Positions 1-8,781 of a stretch of DNA of 64,000 nt are shown here, in pieces (the stretch's first letter is position 1; each line of letters begins with the position of its first letter). Source of the DNA: Caproicibacter sp047777415 (GTDB taxonomy: Bacteria; Bacillota; Clostridia; Oscillospirales; Acutalibacteraceae). A program made the position numbers and the translations under genes. The notes under the pieces were generated by a model that was given only the letters and a program-made list of their open reading frames with translations, was not told the origin of the DNA and searched no databases. Location: the NCBI GenBank assembly GCA_047777415.1, contig JBKEEO010000002.1:992001-1056000 (forward strand). Direction: 5' to 3'.

Positions 1-1341
1 GTCGCGGCCCCATCCGGGAATCCACTGGACTTTATTAATTTCTTCAATCGTTTTATCTTTAAACGATTCTACAGAGCAGAACCACTGCTCCGTCGCACGG
101 AACAAAACCGGATGTTTGCAGCGCCAGCAGTGCGGATACTGGTGAACGATGTGCTTAACGGCGAGCAACGCACCGATTTCCTGAAGATAATCCCGAATTG
201 CCACGTTTGCTTCTTCCGTTGTCAGTCCCTCAAAGCGTTTGCCGGCTTCCGCAGTCATTTTGCCTTGGCTGTCCACAGGAACAACGACAGGAATATCCGG
301 ATAATTATTATGGCAAACATCATAGTCTTCCACACCATGTCCGGGTGCGGTGTGAACACAGCCGGTACCGCTTTCCAGTGTAACGTGGTCGCCGAGGATA
401 ATCGGAGAAGGACGGTCTAAGAACGGATGAACCGTTTTAATATGCTCGAGTTCACTGCCCTTAAACTTTGCAATCTCTTCATATTCGCTGATGCCGGCTT
501 CCTGCATGGTCGCTTCCGTCAGTGCTGAAGCTAAAACATAGTATTCGTCCCCGGCTTTCACCAAGGAATAATCAAAATCCGGGCCAAGACAAATTGCCAT
601 ATTGGCCGGTATGGTCCATGTTGTCGTGGTCCAAATAACAACATACGTTTTAGAAAGGTCTGCACCCTTTGCTGTGAACAAACCTTTATCGTCCGTAACA
701 CGGAACTTTACATAAATGGAGTCGCAGGGGTCCTCGCTGTACTCGATTTCAGCCTCCGCAAGCGCTGTTTCATCATACGGGCACCAATAAACCGGTTTTA
801 GTCCTTTATAGATATAGCCTTTTAACGCCATATCACCAAATACTTCAATCTGCTTTGCTTCAAACTCCGGGCTGAGTGTTTTATAGGGATTCTCCCAGTT
901 GCCGATAACGCCCAAGCGTTGGAACTGTTCCGTCATACCCTTTACATGTGTGAGCGCAAAGTTCTTGCACTGGTCGCGGAAATGAACAGGATCGTCGTTC
1001 CTGCTGTCCAGCCCAACACTGTCAATTGCCTTACGTTCAATGGGCAGACCGTGGGTATCCCACCCGGGAACATAAGGGGCTTTATATCCGGCCATATTGC
1101 GATATCGAACAATCATGTCCTTCAATATCTTATTGAGAGCGGTCCCCAAATGGATGTTTCCGTTCGCATACGGCGGACCGTCGTGGAGAACATACAGAGG
1201 ACGGCCTTCATTTTTCTTCATTATTTTATCGTAAATGTTATCTTCTTGCCATTTTTCAAGCATACCCGGTTCGCGCTTTGGCAAACCAGCCTGCATTGGA
1301 AATTGAGTTTTTGGTAGATTTAGGGTGTTCTTATAATCCAT
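1..1341 (-). CDS. ileS: Isoleucyl-tRNA synthetase, N-terminal 447 residues (cut by window start)
   Basis: Charges tRNA-Ile with isoleucine in the cytoplasm. Reading the minus strand from ATG at 1341 gives an open frame to base 1 with no stop. The class I signature appears as HLGT near residues 64-67, in NGNIHLGTALNK, followed by GWDTHGLP. Further on the CP1 editing domain carries WTTTTWTIPAN and GTGCVHTAPGHG. The KMSKS loop and anticodon domain lie outside the window; full-length family members are about 900-1050 residues. Only 42 bases separate it from divIVA, so it is probably the last gene seen here of the long division/repair operon. There is no room for a T-box leader directly upstream. 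Identification is secure from the motifs. Confidence 0.95.
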   Translation of the reverse strand, partial: MDYKNTLNLPKTQFPMQAGLPKREPGMLEKWQEDNIYDKIMKKNEGRPLYVLHDGPPYANGNIHLGTALNKILKDMIVRYRNMAGYKAPYVPGWDTHGLPIERKAIDSVGLDSRNDDPVHFRDQCKNFALTHVKGMTEQFQRLGVIGNWENPYKTLSPEFEAKQIEVFGDMALKGYIYKGLKPVYWCPYDETALAEAEIEYSEDPCDSIYVKFRVTDDKGLFTAKGADLSKTYVVIWTTTTWTIPANMAICLGPDFDYSLVKAGDEYYVLASALTEATMQEAGISEYEEIAKFKGSELEHIKTVHPFLDRPSPIILGDHVTLESGTGCVHTAPGHGVEDYDVCHNNYPDIPVVVPVDSQGKMTAEAGKRFEGLTTEEANVAIRDYLQEIGALLAVKHIVHQYPHCWRCKHPVLFRATEQWFCSVESFKDKTIEEINKVQWIPGWGRD

Positions 1342-1383
1342 TGGTTGACTCTCTCCTTAAGATTTTAGAATTTAAGCAGTCTT

Positions 1384-2040
1384 TTAGTTCTGATCCGGTT
1401 CGGCTTCAAAACAAGAAATATCCGCCTGAAAGATATCTTCCATTGTCTGCGTCGCTTCAGATTCTGTTTCGATTTTCGGCTCAGGCTCCGGCATAGCCGA
1501 CGCTGGTACAGAGTCTTCTTGCTTAGCCTCCGGCTTGTTAACATCCGGCTTGTTAGAGGGCAATGCGTCAATGAGCGTAAGATGTTCCTTGTAAGCAGCA
1601 AGCAAACGAGAGCGAAAATCTGCAACAGCCTGCTGCAGGCGTTCCATTTCCCTTTTCTGTGCAATAGTCTTCTCTTTCGCTTCCTGCTCAATATGCTCCG
1701 CTTTCAAATTGGCATCCTTCAAAATAATCTCCGCCCTATGGCGTGCTTCACGGATGGAGGCGTCTCCAACCTTCTGGGCACTGATTAAAGCGTTTTTAAT
1801 TTCATCTTCCTGAGAGCGGAATTCTTCTACCTTATCGGCAAGAATTTTCACCTTTTCCGTAAGCTGCTGTTTTTCTTCCTTAAGTTTCTCAATCAGTTCT
1901 TCCTGTTCAACTGCTTTTTTCTGCATTTGTTCAACAGTGTCCCGTACCTGATCGATGAAAACGTCCACATCATCAGTTTTGTATCCTGAAAAACCGGACT
2001 TACGAAAGCTGACATTGATAATGTCGTTCATTGACAGCAT
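1384..2040 (-). CDS. divIVA: DivIVA-family cell division/polarity protein
   Basis: A coiled-coil scaffold that recognises curved membrane at division sites and poles. The N-terminal DivIVA signature is visible (NDIINVSFRKSGFSGYKTDD, with FIDQVRD following), then a long heptad-rich coiled coil over roughly residues 30-150. An acidic, proline-rich tail of about 60 residues (KPEAKQ, PEPEPK) is probably disordered. Length 218 is usual. It lies downstream of sepF and ylmH, the conserved order of Gram-positive division clusters. ATG at 2040 is preceded by AGGGGTG. The tail is not conserved in the family and has no function I can assign. Confidence 0.93.
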   Translation of the reverse strand: MLSMNDIINVSFRKSGFSGYKTDDVDVFIDQVRDTVEQMQKKAVEQEELIEKLKEEKQQLTEKVKILADKVEEFRSQEDEIKNALISAQKVGDASIREARHRAEIILKDANLKAEHIEQEAKEKTIAQKREMERLQQAVADFRSRLLAAYKEHLTLIDALPSNKPDVNKPEAKQEDSVPASAMPEPEPKIETESEATQTMEDIFQADISCFEAEPDQN

Positions 2041-2056
2041 AACAAATACACCCCTA

Positions 2057-2812
2057 CTACAAATATTTTCGGCCCCGTATCAAAAGCCTGCCCTTTTTTG
2101 TAACCGGACCTATCTGGTCAAGGACAAACCGGCCTTTTCCCCGAATAGAAAGCTTGTCCCCCGCATGCACCGCTTCAGCAGGAGAAACAACAATTTCATG
2201 ATTTAACTGTACCAATCCGGAACGAATTAGCCCGGAAGCTTTCTCACGGCTGGTGCATGCGGCTGCGGCAACCGCGCAGTCCAGCCTTGCGGAAGCAATG
2301 ACGGCGGTCCATTCCTTGAAATGATGCGCCGCTGGCAGGGGCTCGGAAGCCCCTGCCGTCAAACGTACCCCGACTCCGCCGATTTTTGTAATCTGAGAAA
2401 GCAAAAAACCGGAAATTTCGCGTCGGCAGAAAAAAACGCACCGGCCTTCCTCAACAAGGATATCCCCAAGAGCGCTGCGCTCAATTCCGGAATGAAGCAA
2501 CGCTCCAAGAAAATCCCTGTGGGAAAGCCTGTCACATTTACGGTAATCAGCCGTTATAGCGGTGATGGGAAAAACTTGTTCATCCGGCTGCATAAAACCG
2601 GGAAACACACCTAGCATAACGCGCTCCGCATTGGGATAGCCGCCCCAAAACAAAATGTTATCGGCTTTTTCCCTCTGAATAAGCTCGCGTGCCATGAACG
2701 TTTCCTTTTCATCAAGGAAATATGAAAATCTAACTTTGCCGCCGGAAGCGGCAAGGCGAAGCATATCGCGAATTCTGGCCTCCAGCGAATTAGCACCGGT
2801 TTTTAAATCCAT
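2057..2812 (-). CDS. ylmH: YlmH-like S4-domain RNA-binding protein
   Basis: YlmH-type proteins carry a C-terminal S4 RNA-binding domain; Bacillus homologues are linked to cell division and to ribosome rescue. Here the S4 domain lies near residues 175-240: SRLDCAVAAAACTSREKASG, then GLVQLNHEIV and AGDKLSIRGKGRF. The N-terminal 170 residues match the YlmH layout with an inner ALLHSGIERSALGDI segment. It abuts sepF without a gap, so the two are translationally linked. Length 251 is typical. The family assignment is firm; the cellular role is known only for homologues. Confidence 0.9.
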   Translation of the reverse strand: MDLKTGANSLEARIRDMLRLAASGGKVRFSYFLDEKETFMARELIQREKADNILFWGGYPNAERVMLGVFPGFMQPDEQVFPITAITADYRKCDRLSHRDFLGALLHSGIERSALGDILVEEGRCVFFCRREISGFLLSQITKIGGVGVRLTAGASEPLPAAHHFKEWTAVIASARLDCAVAAAACTSREKASGLIRSGLVQLNHEIVVSPAEAVHAGDKLSIRGKGRFVLDQIGPVTKKGRLLIRGRKYL

Positions 2813-3298
2813 TTAAAAATAGACACCATTGTTTTCCAGTTCATCCAAAACATCATCCCCGGTCAGATCGACATTATATGGGGTAATGATAAATGTGCTG
2901 GTTGCCACACGTTTAATTTTCCCACCGTTTGCATAGGCCACGCCGCTGAGAAAATCAATAATTCTGCGTGAAACATCTTTATTGGTGTTTTCCAGATTCA
3001 AAACCACTGTGTGCATCTTCAGCAGTTCATCTGCGATTGCACAGGTTTCTTCTCCAAAGCGTTCCGGTTTAAAAAGCACCACCTGAAGCTGTGCGGTTGC
3101 GTGGATATTGACAACTTTGTTGCCGGAATTGATTGCCTGCATTCGCCGTACAGCTTCACGCTGCTGCAGTTCGGCTTCTTTTTGATCTTTGTCCCCAGCC
3201 ATTGAATTTACCTCTTCCGGCTCTTCCTCATATTCATATTCATATTCATCTTCCGGCGGATTCCACATATCCTTGATTTTTTCTACAAATCCCGGCAT
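2813..3298 (-). CDS. sepF: SepF, FtsZ membrane anchor
   Basis: SepF binds FtsZ and the membrane and shapes the division septum. The protein starts with a short amphipathic helix (MPGFVEKIKDMWN), followed by an unusually acidic Tyr/Glu linker (DEYEYEYEEEPEEV). The SepF core covers about residues 60-150, with VVLNLENTNKDVSRRIIDFL and the conserved GVAYANGG. Length 161 fits. ATG at 3298 has GGAGGT upstream. It sits between yggS and ylmH as in Bacillus and many clostridia. Confidence 0.94.
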   Translation of the reverse strand: MPGFVEKIKDMWNPPEDEYEYEYEEEPEEVNSMAGDKDQKEAELQQREAVRRMQAINSGNKVVNIHATAQLQVVLFKPERFGEETCAIADELLKMHTVVLNLENTNKDVSRRIIDFLSGVAYANGGKIKRVATSTFIITPYNVDLTGDDVLDELENNGVYF

Positions 3299-3318
3299 GA
3301 CACGAGCACCTCCAAAGC

Positions 3319-4056
3319 CTATTTATTATAATTTCTCGGTCCGAAAAGAGCAGTCCCCACACGAACCAGGTTAGCACCTGCAAGAATAGCCTGAGGATAG
3401 TCCGCAGACATCCCCATTGATAAATAGTCCATAGCTACATTATCTATTTTTTTGCTCTTTATGTCAATAAAATATTGATTCATCTGCAAAAAATAATTCA
3501 TTGTTTCCTGTTCCGGCGCCCCTGCCGGGGGAATTGCCATCAGCCCGCGGATGCGAATGGACGGCAAAGGAGCGACCTGCTCAAGAAGCTCATATAGATT
3601 TTGTGGCAAGACGCCCGATTTATTCGGTTCGCTCCCAATATTTACCTCAATTAATATATCGGTCACACAATTATGTTTTTCACTCAGCCTGGAAATTTCT
3701 TTTGCCAGTTTCAGTTGGTCAACGGACTGTATCATGGACACACGTCCGATAAGGTACTTTACCTTATTAGTCTGCAAATGCCCGATGAAATGAAGTTCAC
3801 AGTTCGAAAGATGATAGGCATCATATTTGCCGCGCAGCTCCTGAACCCTGTTTTCACCGATGTGATCAACTCCAAGTTCAATTGCGTGATTGATGACTTC
3901 AACTGGTACAGTTTTGGTTGCCGCAAGCAGAGTGATGTCCTCCGGCTTGCGTCCGGAATGTACCGCAGCATCCGCAATTTTGTCTCGGATTACCTTTAAA
4001 TTTTCCTCAACATCTAAAAAACGCTGCTGAATTTCATTGGACAATTTTTCCGTCAT
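3319..4056 (-). CDS. yggS: YggS/PLPBP pyridoxal-phosphate homeostasis protein
   Basis: A single-domain, fold-type III PLP-binding protein that buffers PLP and affects amino acid pools; it has no known catalytic reaction. The PLP lysine lies in LLAATKTV. The family motifs GENRVQEL, HFIGHLQTNK, IEVNIG and GMSADYPQAI are present. An upstream in-frame ATG at 4089 exists, but MTEKLSN at 4056 gives the usual length (about 245) and is the better start. It overlaps the end of the preceding gene by 23 bases, so the two are probably translationally coupled. The neighbouring sepF is the standard Gram-positive arrangement. Confidence 0.92.
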   Translation of the reverse strand: MTEKLSNEIQQRFLDVEENLKVIRDKIADAAVHSGRKPEDITLLAATKTVPVEVINHAIELGVDHIGENRVQELRGKYDAYHLSNCELHFIGHLQTNKVKYLIGRVSMIQSVDQLKLAKEISRLSEKHNCVTDILIEVNIGSEPNKSGVLPQNLYELLEQVAPLPSIRIRGLMAIPPAGAPEQETMNYFLQMNQYFIDIKSKKIDNVAMDYLSMGMSADYPQAILAGANLVRVGTALFGPRNYNK

Positions 4057-5338
4057 ATAAATCGGTCCCTTCCACAACAACTTCATCATGTAATTTTATT
4101 GTTTGGCTTGTCATGAGATCCGAGTTATCCGGATTTGGATCACAGATGACATAATTCTCGGTACTGTAGAGCGGTACAACCTGACGAAAATGAATTTGAT
4201 TCCCATGCAGCACATATGCACCGCAGACTTCTTTTTTCTCCGTTTTGACATTTCCGTTTTCATCCTTGATGGTCTTAGAAAGAGTTTCAAAATGGAGAGC
4301 CTTGTTGCTGATTCGAATACCTGTATACTGCCGCACAATCACTTGCGCTGTTTCCTTGCGAATGGGTGCCAGCGCAGAATTCATATAATTGCATCGCAGT
4401 ATTACAGCCGCCGGCGAATCGGCGTCGGTCTGATTTACAGCGGCAACAGTTGCGGGAATTACCAAATTGGAAACAAACGGAAATTGAAGCGACACGGTAC
4501 CGCCATCCGCTAACTGGCGAAATCCCGCGGCCTGTTCAGAAGATACTGTAAAAGCAAAATACCATTCATAACTCCGGCTGATTTTTCCAAGCGCTGTATC
4601 CTCGGATTTGTCTGCATCGAGCACCTGCTGAATCTGGCTGCAGTTTAAACTGGCCGCCGCAGAAAAATCGATTGCCGTTTCGAAACCGTCCGTGGAAGAA
4701 ATGAAATATCCGGATGCCGGGGCAGTAATACGGCCAAGTGCAGTACCGACCTGTTGGCTCAGCGTGTCATATTCTTGCTGCAGTTGATTCAGCCTTTCAT
4801 CAAAATTATCCACCTGATCGGTTACAATCCGACGTTCATTCATCAAAGACTGAATATCTTCACGCGATGTTTCCAGTTCAGAAAATTCACCGAAAATAGT
4901 TTTGCTTAGCATATTGGAGATTTGAAGGTGTATCTGTTCGTTTAAGGAATCAGGGCTTGCGGCAAAGGTATTGCCGGGTGACTGCAGCTCTTGAAGCTGT
5001 TTTATTTCTCTGTCCAAATGTTCCATCTCGTGTCGGGCCGCAACCTGCTGTTCGTTGGAATAAATGAGCGCAACCGTGCCTCCTTTTGAGATTTTATCCC
5101 CATCGGAAAGGATATAATCAACAACACCTTCGGTTTCTTCTTGCAAAAGGACTTCATCGCGTATGGCAATGCCGTTTACGTGTACGGACTCTGAAGCTGT
5201 AAAATAAGATGCAGTCTCTGTTTGGACACTGCTGTAATGAGAACGGTAAATCTGATAGCCAACATATAGGAGGAGCAAAAAAGCAATGACAGACGCCGCG
5301 AATCTTCGCAGCCGTGGGCTGTTCACAACATGCCCCAC
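4034..5338 (-). CDS. HlyD-family-like membrane-anchored protein of the division cluster
   Basis: A membrane-fusion (HlyD/RND adaptor)-like protein with one N-terminal transmembrane helix (about residues 12-30, SVIAFLLLLYVGYQIY) and an extracytoplasmic body. A biotinyl-lipoyl-like half is visible (EGVVDYILSDGDKISKGG), then a coiled-coil hairpin near residues 110-215, then the second lipoyl half (GTALGRITAPASGYF) and a beta-rich tail. There is no transporter partner next to it; it lies between miaA and yggS. Its role may be in envelope organisation rather than export, but that is inference from position. Length 434. Confidence 0.75.
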   Translation of the reverse strand: MGHVVNSPRLRRFAASVIAFLLLLYVGYQIYRSHYSSVQTETASYFTASESVHVNGIAIRDEVLLQEETEGVVDYILSDGDKISKGGTVALIYSNEQQVAARHEMEHLDREIKQLQELQSPGNTFAASPDSLNEQIHLQISNMLSKTIFGEFSELETSREDIQSLMNERRIVTDQVDNFDERLNQLQQEYDTLSQQVGTALGRITAPASGYFISSTDGFETAIDFSAAASLNCSQIQQVLDADKSEDTALGKISRSYEWYFAFTVSSEQAAGFRQLADGGTVSLQFPFVSNLVIPATVAAVNQTDADSPAAVILRCNYMNSALAPIRKETAQVIVRQYTGIRISNKALHFETLSKTIKDENGNVKTEKKEVCGAYVLHGNQIHFRQVVPLYSTENYVICDPNPDNSDLMTSQTIKLHDEVVVEGTDLYDGKIVQ

Positions 5339-6270
5339 CCCTTTTTGCGCAGAATTTCATCCGCTCTGGCGCATACAGATGAAAAATCCGGCTCTTCATC
5401 AATGAAAATCCATTGAGCATTTTCCTGCCTTCGAAACCATGTCAGCTGACGCTTAGCATAACGGCGGCTTTCCCTTTTGACCTGCTCCACCGCCTCTTCC
5501 AAACTACACTCGCCCCGAAAATACGGAAAAAATTCCTTATACCCGATCGCCTGCCGCGCGGTCGTCCTTTCCGACAGGGCGAACACTCGTTGTGCTTCAC
5601 GCTCCAACCCCGCTTGCATCATCGCGTCCACTCGAATGTTAATGGCATGATACAGCTTTGCCCTGTCCCGGTAATCCAGCCCTATGAGGCATGTATCGTA
5701 CGGGGATGGTTCCTTGCGGGAACGCTCAATCTGTTCTGTCATGGTCATACCTGTTAAACGGTAAACCTCAATGGCCCGTACCAGTCTGCCAACATTATTC
5801 GGATGAATTCGCTCAGCAGATTGTGGATCAAAACTCTTGAGTTCTTCCCACAAAACCGCCGATCCTTCTTCCTCTGCTTTGCGAAACAGAGCGGCACGCA
5901 GCGCCTCATCCCGGCCTCCCGGTGCAAAATGGAGATGATGCAGAAGCGAACCGACATAAAGGCCGGTTCCGCCCACCACAATCGGGAGCCGTCCTCTTTT
6001 CCAAATGTCGGTGATACAGTCGGAAGCCAGCTTGACATAATCCGCAACACTGAACGGTTGTTCCGGATCCTGAAATCCGATTAAATAATGGGGAATGCCT
6101 TTCATTTCTTCTTTGGTCGGCTGTGCCGTACCAATTTCCAGACCACGGTAAATCTGCATGGAATCAGCAGAAACAATCTCACCGTGAAACCGGATGGCAA
6201 GCTCCACCGCAAGGCGGCTCTTTCCAGTGGCGGTTGGCCCGACCACTGCCGCAACCGGTATACGCTCCAT
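5323..6270 (-). CDS. miaA: tRNA dimethylallyltransferase
   Basis: Adds the dimethylallyl group to N6 of A37 in tRNAs reading UNN codons; MiaB, also encoded in this operon, then methylthiolates the product. The P-loop GPTATGKS is at about residues 11-18. DSMQIYRGLEIGTAQPT, GTGLYV and the RQAIGYKEF segment follow. Length 315 is normal. Its ATG overlaps the TAA of mutL (TAATG), and its end overlaps the start of the HlyD-like gene by 16 bases, so coupled translation is likely. Confidence 0.96.
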   Translation of the reverse strand: MERIPVAAVVGPTATGKSRLAVELAIRFHGEIVSADSMQIYRGLEIGTAQPTKEEMKGIPHYLIGFQDPEQPFSVADYVKLASDCITDIWKRGRLPIVVGGTGLYVGSLLHHLHFAPGGRDEALRAALFRKAEEEGSAVLWEELKSFDPQSAERIHPNNVGRLVRAIEVYRLTGMTMTEQIERSRKEPSPYDTCLIGLDYRDRAKLYHAINIRVDAMMQAGLEREAQRVFALSERTTARQAIGYKEFFPYFRGECSLEEAVEQVKRESRRYAKRQLTWFRRQENAQWIFIDEEPDFSSVCARADEILRKKGWGML

Positions 6271-8189
6271 TATTGAATCCTCCCAAACTGACGCTCCAAA
6301 TCTTTTTTCTTAAGCAGGAAAGAAACCGGCCTGCCATGCGGACAATACCGAATATCCTCCTGTTCCACTTTGCGTGCTAGGGCGGCAAGTTCCAAAGCTG
6401 GAGTGCTGTCGCCGGCCTTAACCGCAGCACGGCATGCAATATTGTGATACAACCAGTCGATTTTGCGGACTGTCAGATCGTTTTTATTTGCAGAAAGGTA
6501 TCCTGCAATTTCCATAACCGCCCCCGCAACATCCTCATGTTCCAATACCATTGGTGCACTTCGTACTAAAACGGCTCCGCCACCGAAATCCTCCAGTTCA
6601 AACCCCGCTTTTCTGCAAAGGTCCAGCGATTCAAGAACAGCCGAATATTCATTTTTATCCAGCGTGACGGTAAGCGGTTCCAACAGCATTTGACTGAAGG
6701 ATTCCCCGCCTTGCTGTTTCAGCTTTTCATACAACATTCTCTCATGTGCAGCGTGCTTATCGACAAACACCAGGCTGTCACCGCGCTCTAAAATGATATA
6801 GGTTCCAAACACTTCCCCAATCAGTTTTTCCGGAATCTCTTCCGCCTTCTCCTGTGACGCGGGTAAGGTGTTCTTTTCCGATATATGACTTTTATCTTGA
6901 ATTGGTTTTTTCAGTGGCTCCGGCTCGCTGATTTGTGGACTTTCTTTTGGTGCGGGCGGCTGAATGGATACATTCACTGATTGTTGGGCAGGCATATTAG
7001 GGACATCGTCCGCCTCAATATCGCAGGCGGCAAAGTCATGCACAGCAAAGCTTCTTCCTCTTACGGGCGGAGCAACCGGCGGAAAATGAACGCCTCTATT
7101 CCTTTGCGTCGGCTCGGAAGACATTTGCAGCTGTACAACCTTTTCTTCTTTGGGTGTTTTCGGTTTTGGCTCTTGGTGCAGCGCAATCACCGGAGGCGTA
7201 TCCTCGCGGTTCAACGCTGTTTTCACCCCGTGATAGACGGCATCGAAAATTGGTTTTTCATTGATGAAACGCACTTCCATTTTGGTTGGATGAACATTGA
7301 CATCCACTGTTGCAAACGGAATTTGTATATGGAGCACACACGCGGGAATCTTCCCCACCATCAGAGAACCTTTGAACGCCTCTTCCAGCGCAACGGAAGC
7401 AGTGCGTGTTCGGACATAACGACCGTTAATAAAGAAATTCTGCATACTCCGGTTTGGGCGGGCCGCGGAAGGTTTCGAAACAAATCCGCTGAGCTTTACA
7501 CCGTTTAGCTCATATTCAACCGGCAGCAAACCGAATGTAAAATCCCTTCCGAAAACCGCATAAACAGCGGATTTTAAGCGTCCGTCCCCCGGCGTATGCA
7601 GCGTTTCCTTTCCATCCCGCAAAAAACGGAAAGAAATTTCCGGATGAGACAATGCCATTTTGTCTACAACCGCGGCGACTGCATTGCCTTCCGTGACGTC
7701 TTTCTTTAAAAATTTCATCCGGGCAGGAGTATTATAAAACAGATCTCGCACCACGACGGTGGTTCCTTGCGGACAACCGGCGTCTTCGCAGACCTGTTCT
7801 CCGTCCCCATCAATCACATAATGTGTACCGGCCAGTTCATCCGCTGTTCGGGTCAGGAGTTCCACGTGCGCAACTGCTGCAATGGACGCCAGCGCCTCTC
7901 CGCGAAATCCCAGCGTTCCAATGTTGTCCAAATCGTCACTGTCAGAGATTTTACTGGTTGCATGGCGCAAAAATGCCGTCGGAACATCCTCGCGCGCAAT
8001 ACCGCATCCGTCATCTGCCACACGCAGAAACGTAGTCCCACCATGGCGGATTTCAACCGTGATGCCGGTTGCTCCCGCGTCCACGGCATTTTCCACCAAT
8101 TCTTTCGCGACGGAAGCCGGGCGCTCCACTACTTCACCCGCTGCAATCAGCTCCGCAATGTGTTTATCCAGCACTTTGATTTTTCCCAT
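6270..8189 (-). CDS. mutL: DNA mismatch repair endonuclease MutL
   Basis: The matchmaker/nicking enzyme of mismatch repair, acting with MutS. The N-terminal GHKL ATPase shows ELVENAVDAGAT, DDGCGI and GFRGEALASIAAV. The C-terminal dimerisation domain carries DKHAAHERMLYE, matching the metal-binding DQHA(X)2E(X)4E endonuclease motif with K for Q, plus CPHGRP near the end. So this is a nicking-type MutL, as expected in species without MutH. The start is set at 8189 because GGGAGG lies 7 bases before that ATG; an ATG at 8204 is also in frame. A Pro/Lys/Glu-rich linker separates the two domains. Confidence 0.96.
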   Translation of the reverse strand: MGKIKVLDKHIAELIAAGEVVERPASVAKELVENAVDAGATGITVEIRHGGTTFLRVADDGCGIAREDVPTAFLRHATSKISDSDDLDNIGTLGFRGEALASIAAVAHVELLTRTADELAGTHYVIDGDGEQVCEDAGCPQGTTVVVRDLFYNTPARMKFLKKDVTEGNAVAAVVDKMALSHPEISFRFLRDGKETLHTPGDGRLKSAVYAVFGRDFTFGLLPVEYELNGVKLSGFVSKPSAARPNRSMQNFFINGRYVRTRTASVALEEAFKGSLMVGKIPACVLHIQIPFATVDVNVHPTKMEVRFINEKPIFDAVYHGVKTALNREDTPPVIALHQEPKPKTPKEEKVVQLQMSSEPTQRNRGVHFPPVAPPVRGRSFAVHDFAACDIEADDVPNMPAQQSVNVSIQPPAPKESPQISEPEPLKKPIQDKSHISEKNTLPASQEKAEEIPEKLIGEVFGTYIILERGDSLVFVDKHAAHERMLYEKLKQQGGESFSQMLLEPLTVTLDKNEYSAVLESLDLCRKAGFELEDFGGGAVLVRSAPMVLEHEDVAGAVMEIAGYLSANKNDLTVRKIDWLYHNIACRAAVKAGDSTPALELAALARKVEQEDIRYCPHGRPVSFLLKKKDLERQFGRIQ

Positions 8190-8219
8190 GGTGCGCCCTC
8201 CCATCCGATTCTACATTTC

Positions 8220-8753
8220 TTACAGGTACAAAGTCATAATCAAGTCATCGTAATACTCATTGCCAACTTGAAAATAGTTTTGAATGCGACCCACTGTTTG
8301 AAATCCGAATTTTTCATACAGCCGAATGGCGCTTTGATTATTAGCGTAAACATTAAGGTGGATAGCCTTCAGCGTTTCGTTTTCTTTGGCAAAATGTATC
8401 AGTTCTTTCATCATGGCACTCGCAGCGCCCAGATTCCAGTATTTTTTCCGAACGGTAATCCCCAGTTCGCAGTTATGAGCAATTCTTTTCTTGCTTTCCG
8501 CCGCAAGATTCGCACAACACGCCAGTTCAGCACCAATAAAGCCCACCAAATAGAGATTGTTCGGATTCTTTTGCTGGTCGCGGAGAAACCGCCGTTCCTC
8601 TTCAACGGTAAAACGGCATTCGTTTTTCCCGTAGGTCAGAAAATCACTTTCACCGCCGACAAGATTCATGTATTGCACCAGCTGCTGCGCATCCTCTTCT
8701 TCTGCACGCCGAATCCAAAGTTCGCGGTCGTCCTTTAAGATAACTTTTGTCAA
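8220..8753 (-). CDS. GNAT-family N-acetyltransferase
   Basis: Probable acetyl-CoA-dependent acetyltransferase of unknown substrate. The GNAT fold is seen from LWIRRAEEEDA onward. The acetyl-CoA loop region is VRKKYWNLGAASAMM, and the C-terminal signature is LNVYANNQSAIRLYEKFGF. The track-level start is a TTG at 8792 inside mutS, but GGGAGGT lies just before the TTG at 8753, so I use that start (177 residues). It sits between mutS and mutL, which suggests simple operon membership; it resembles protein- or antibiotic-type GNATs no more than others. Confidence 0.82.
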   Translation of the reverse strand: MTKVILKDDRELWIRRAEEEDAQQLVQYMNLVGGESDFLTYGKNECRFTVEEERRFLRDQQKNPNNLYLVGFIGAELACCANLAAESKKRIAHNCELGITVRKKYWNLGAASAMMKELIHFAKENETLKAIHLNVYANNQSAIRLYEKFGFQTVGRIQNYFQVGNEYYDDLIMTLYL

Positions 8754-8781
8754 AACTCTGACCTCCCGGAAAAGACCTTCT

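Noticed and set aside
1342..1383. T-box riboswitch for ileS
   Set aside because: Only 42 bases lie between divIVA and ileS, far too short.
7767..8738. 323-codon open frame on the plus strand
   Set aside because: It lies opposite mutL and the GNAT gene, with no start site; a shadow of the real genes.
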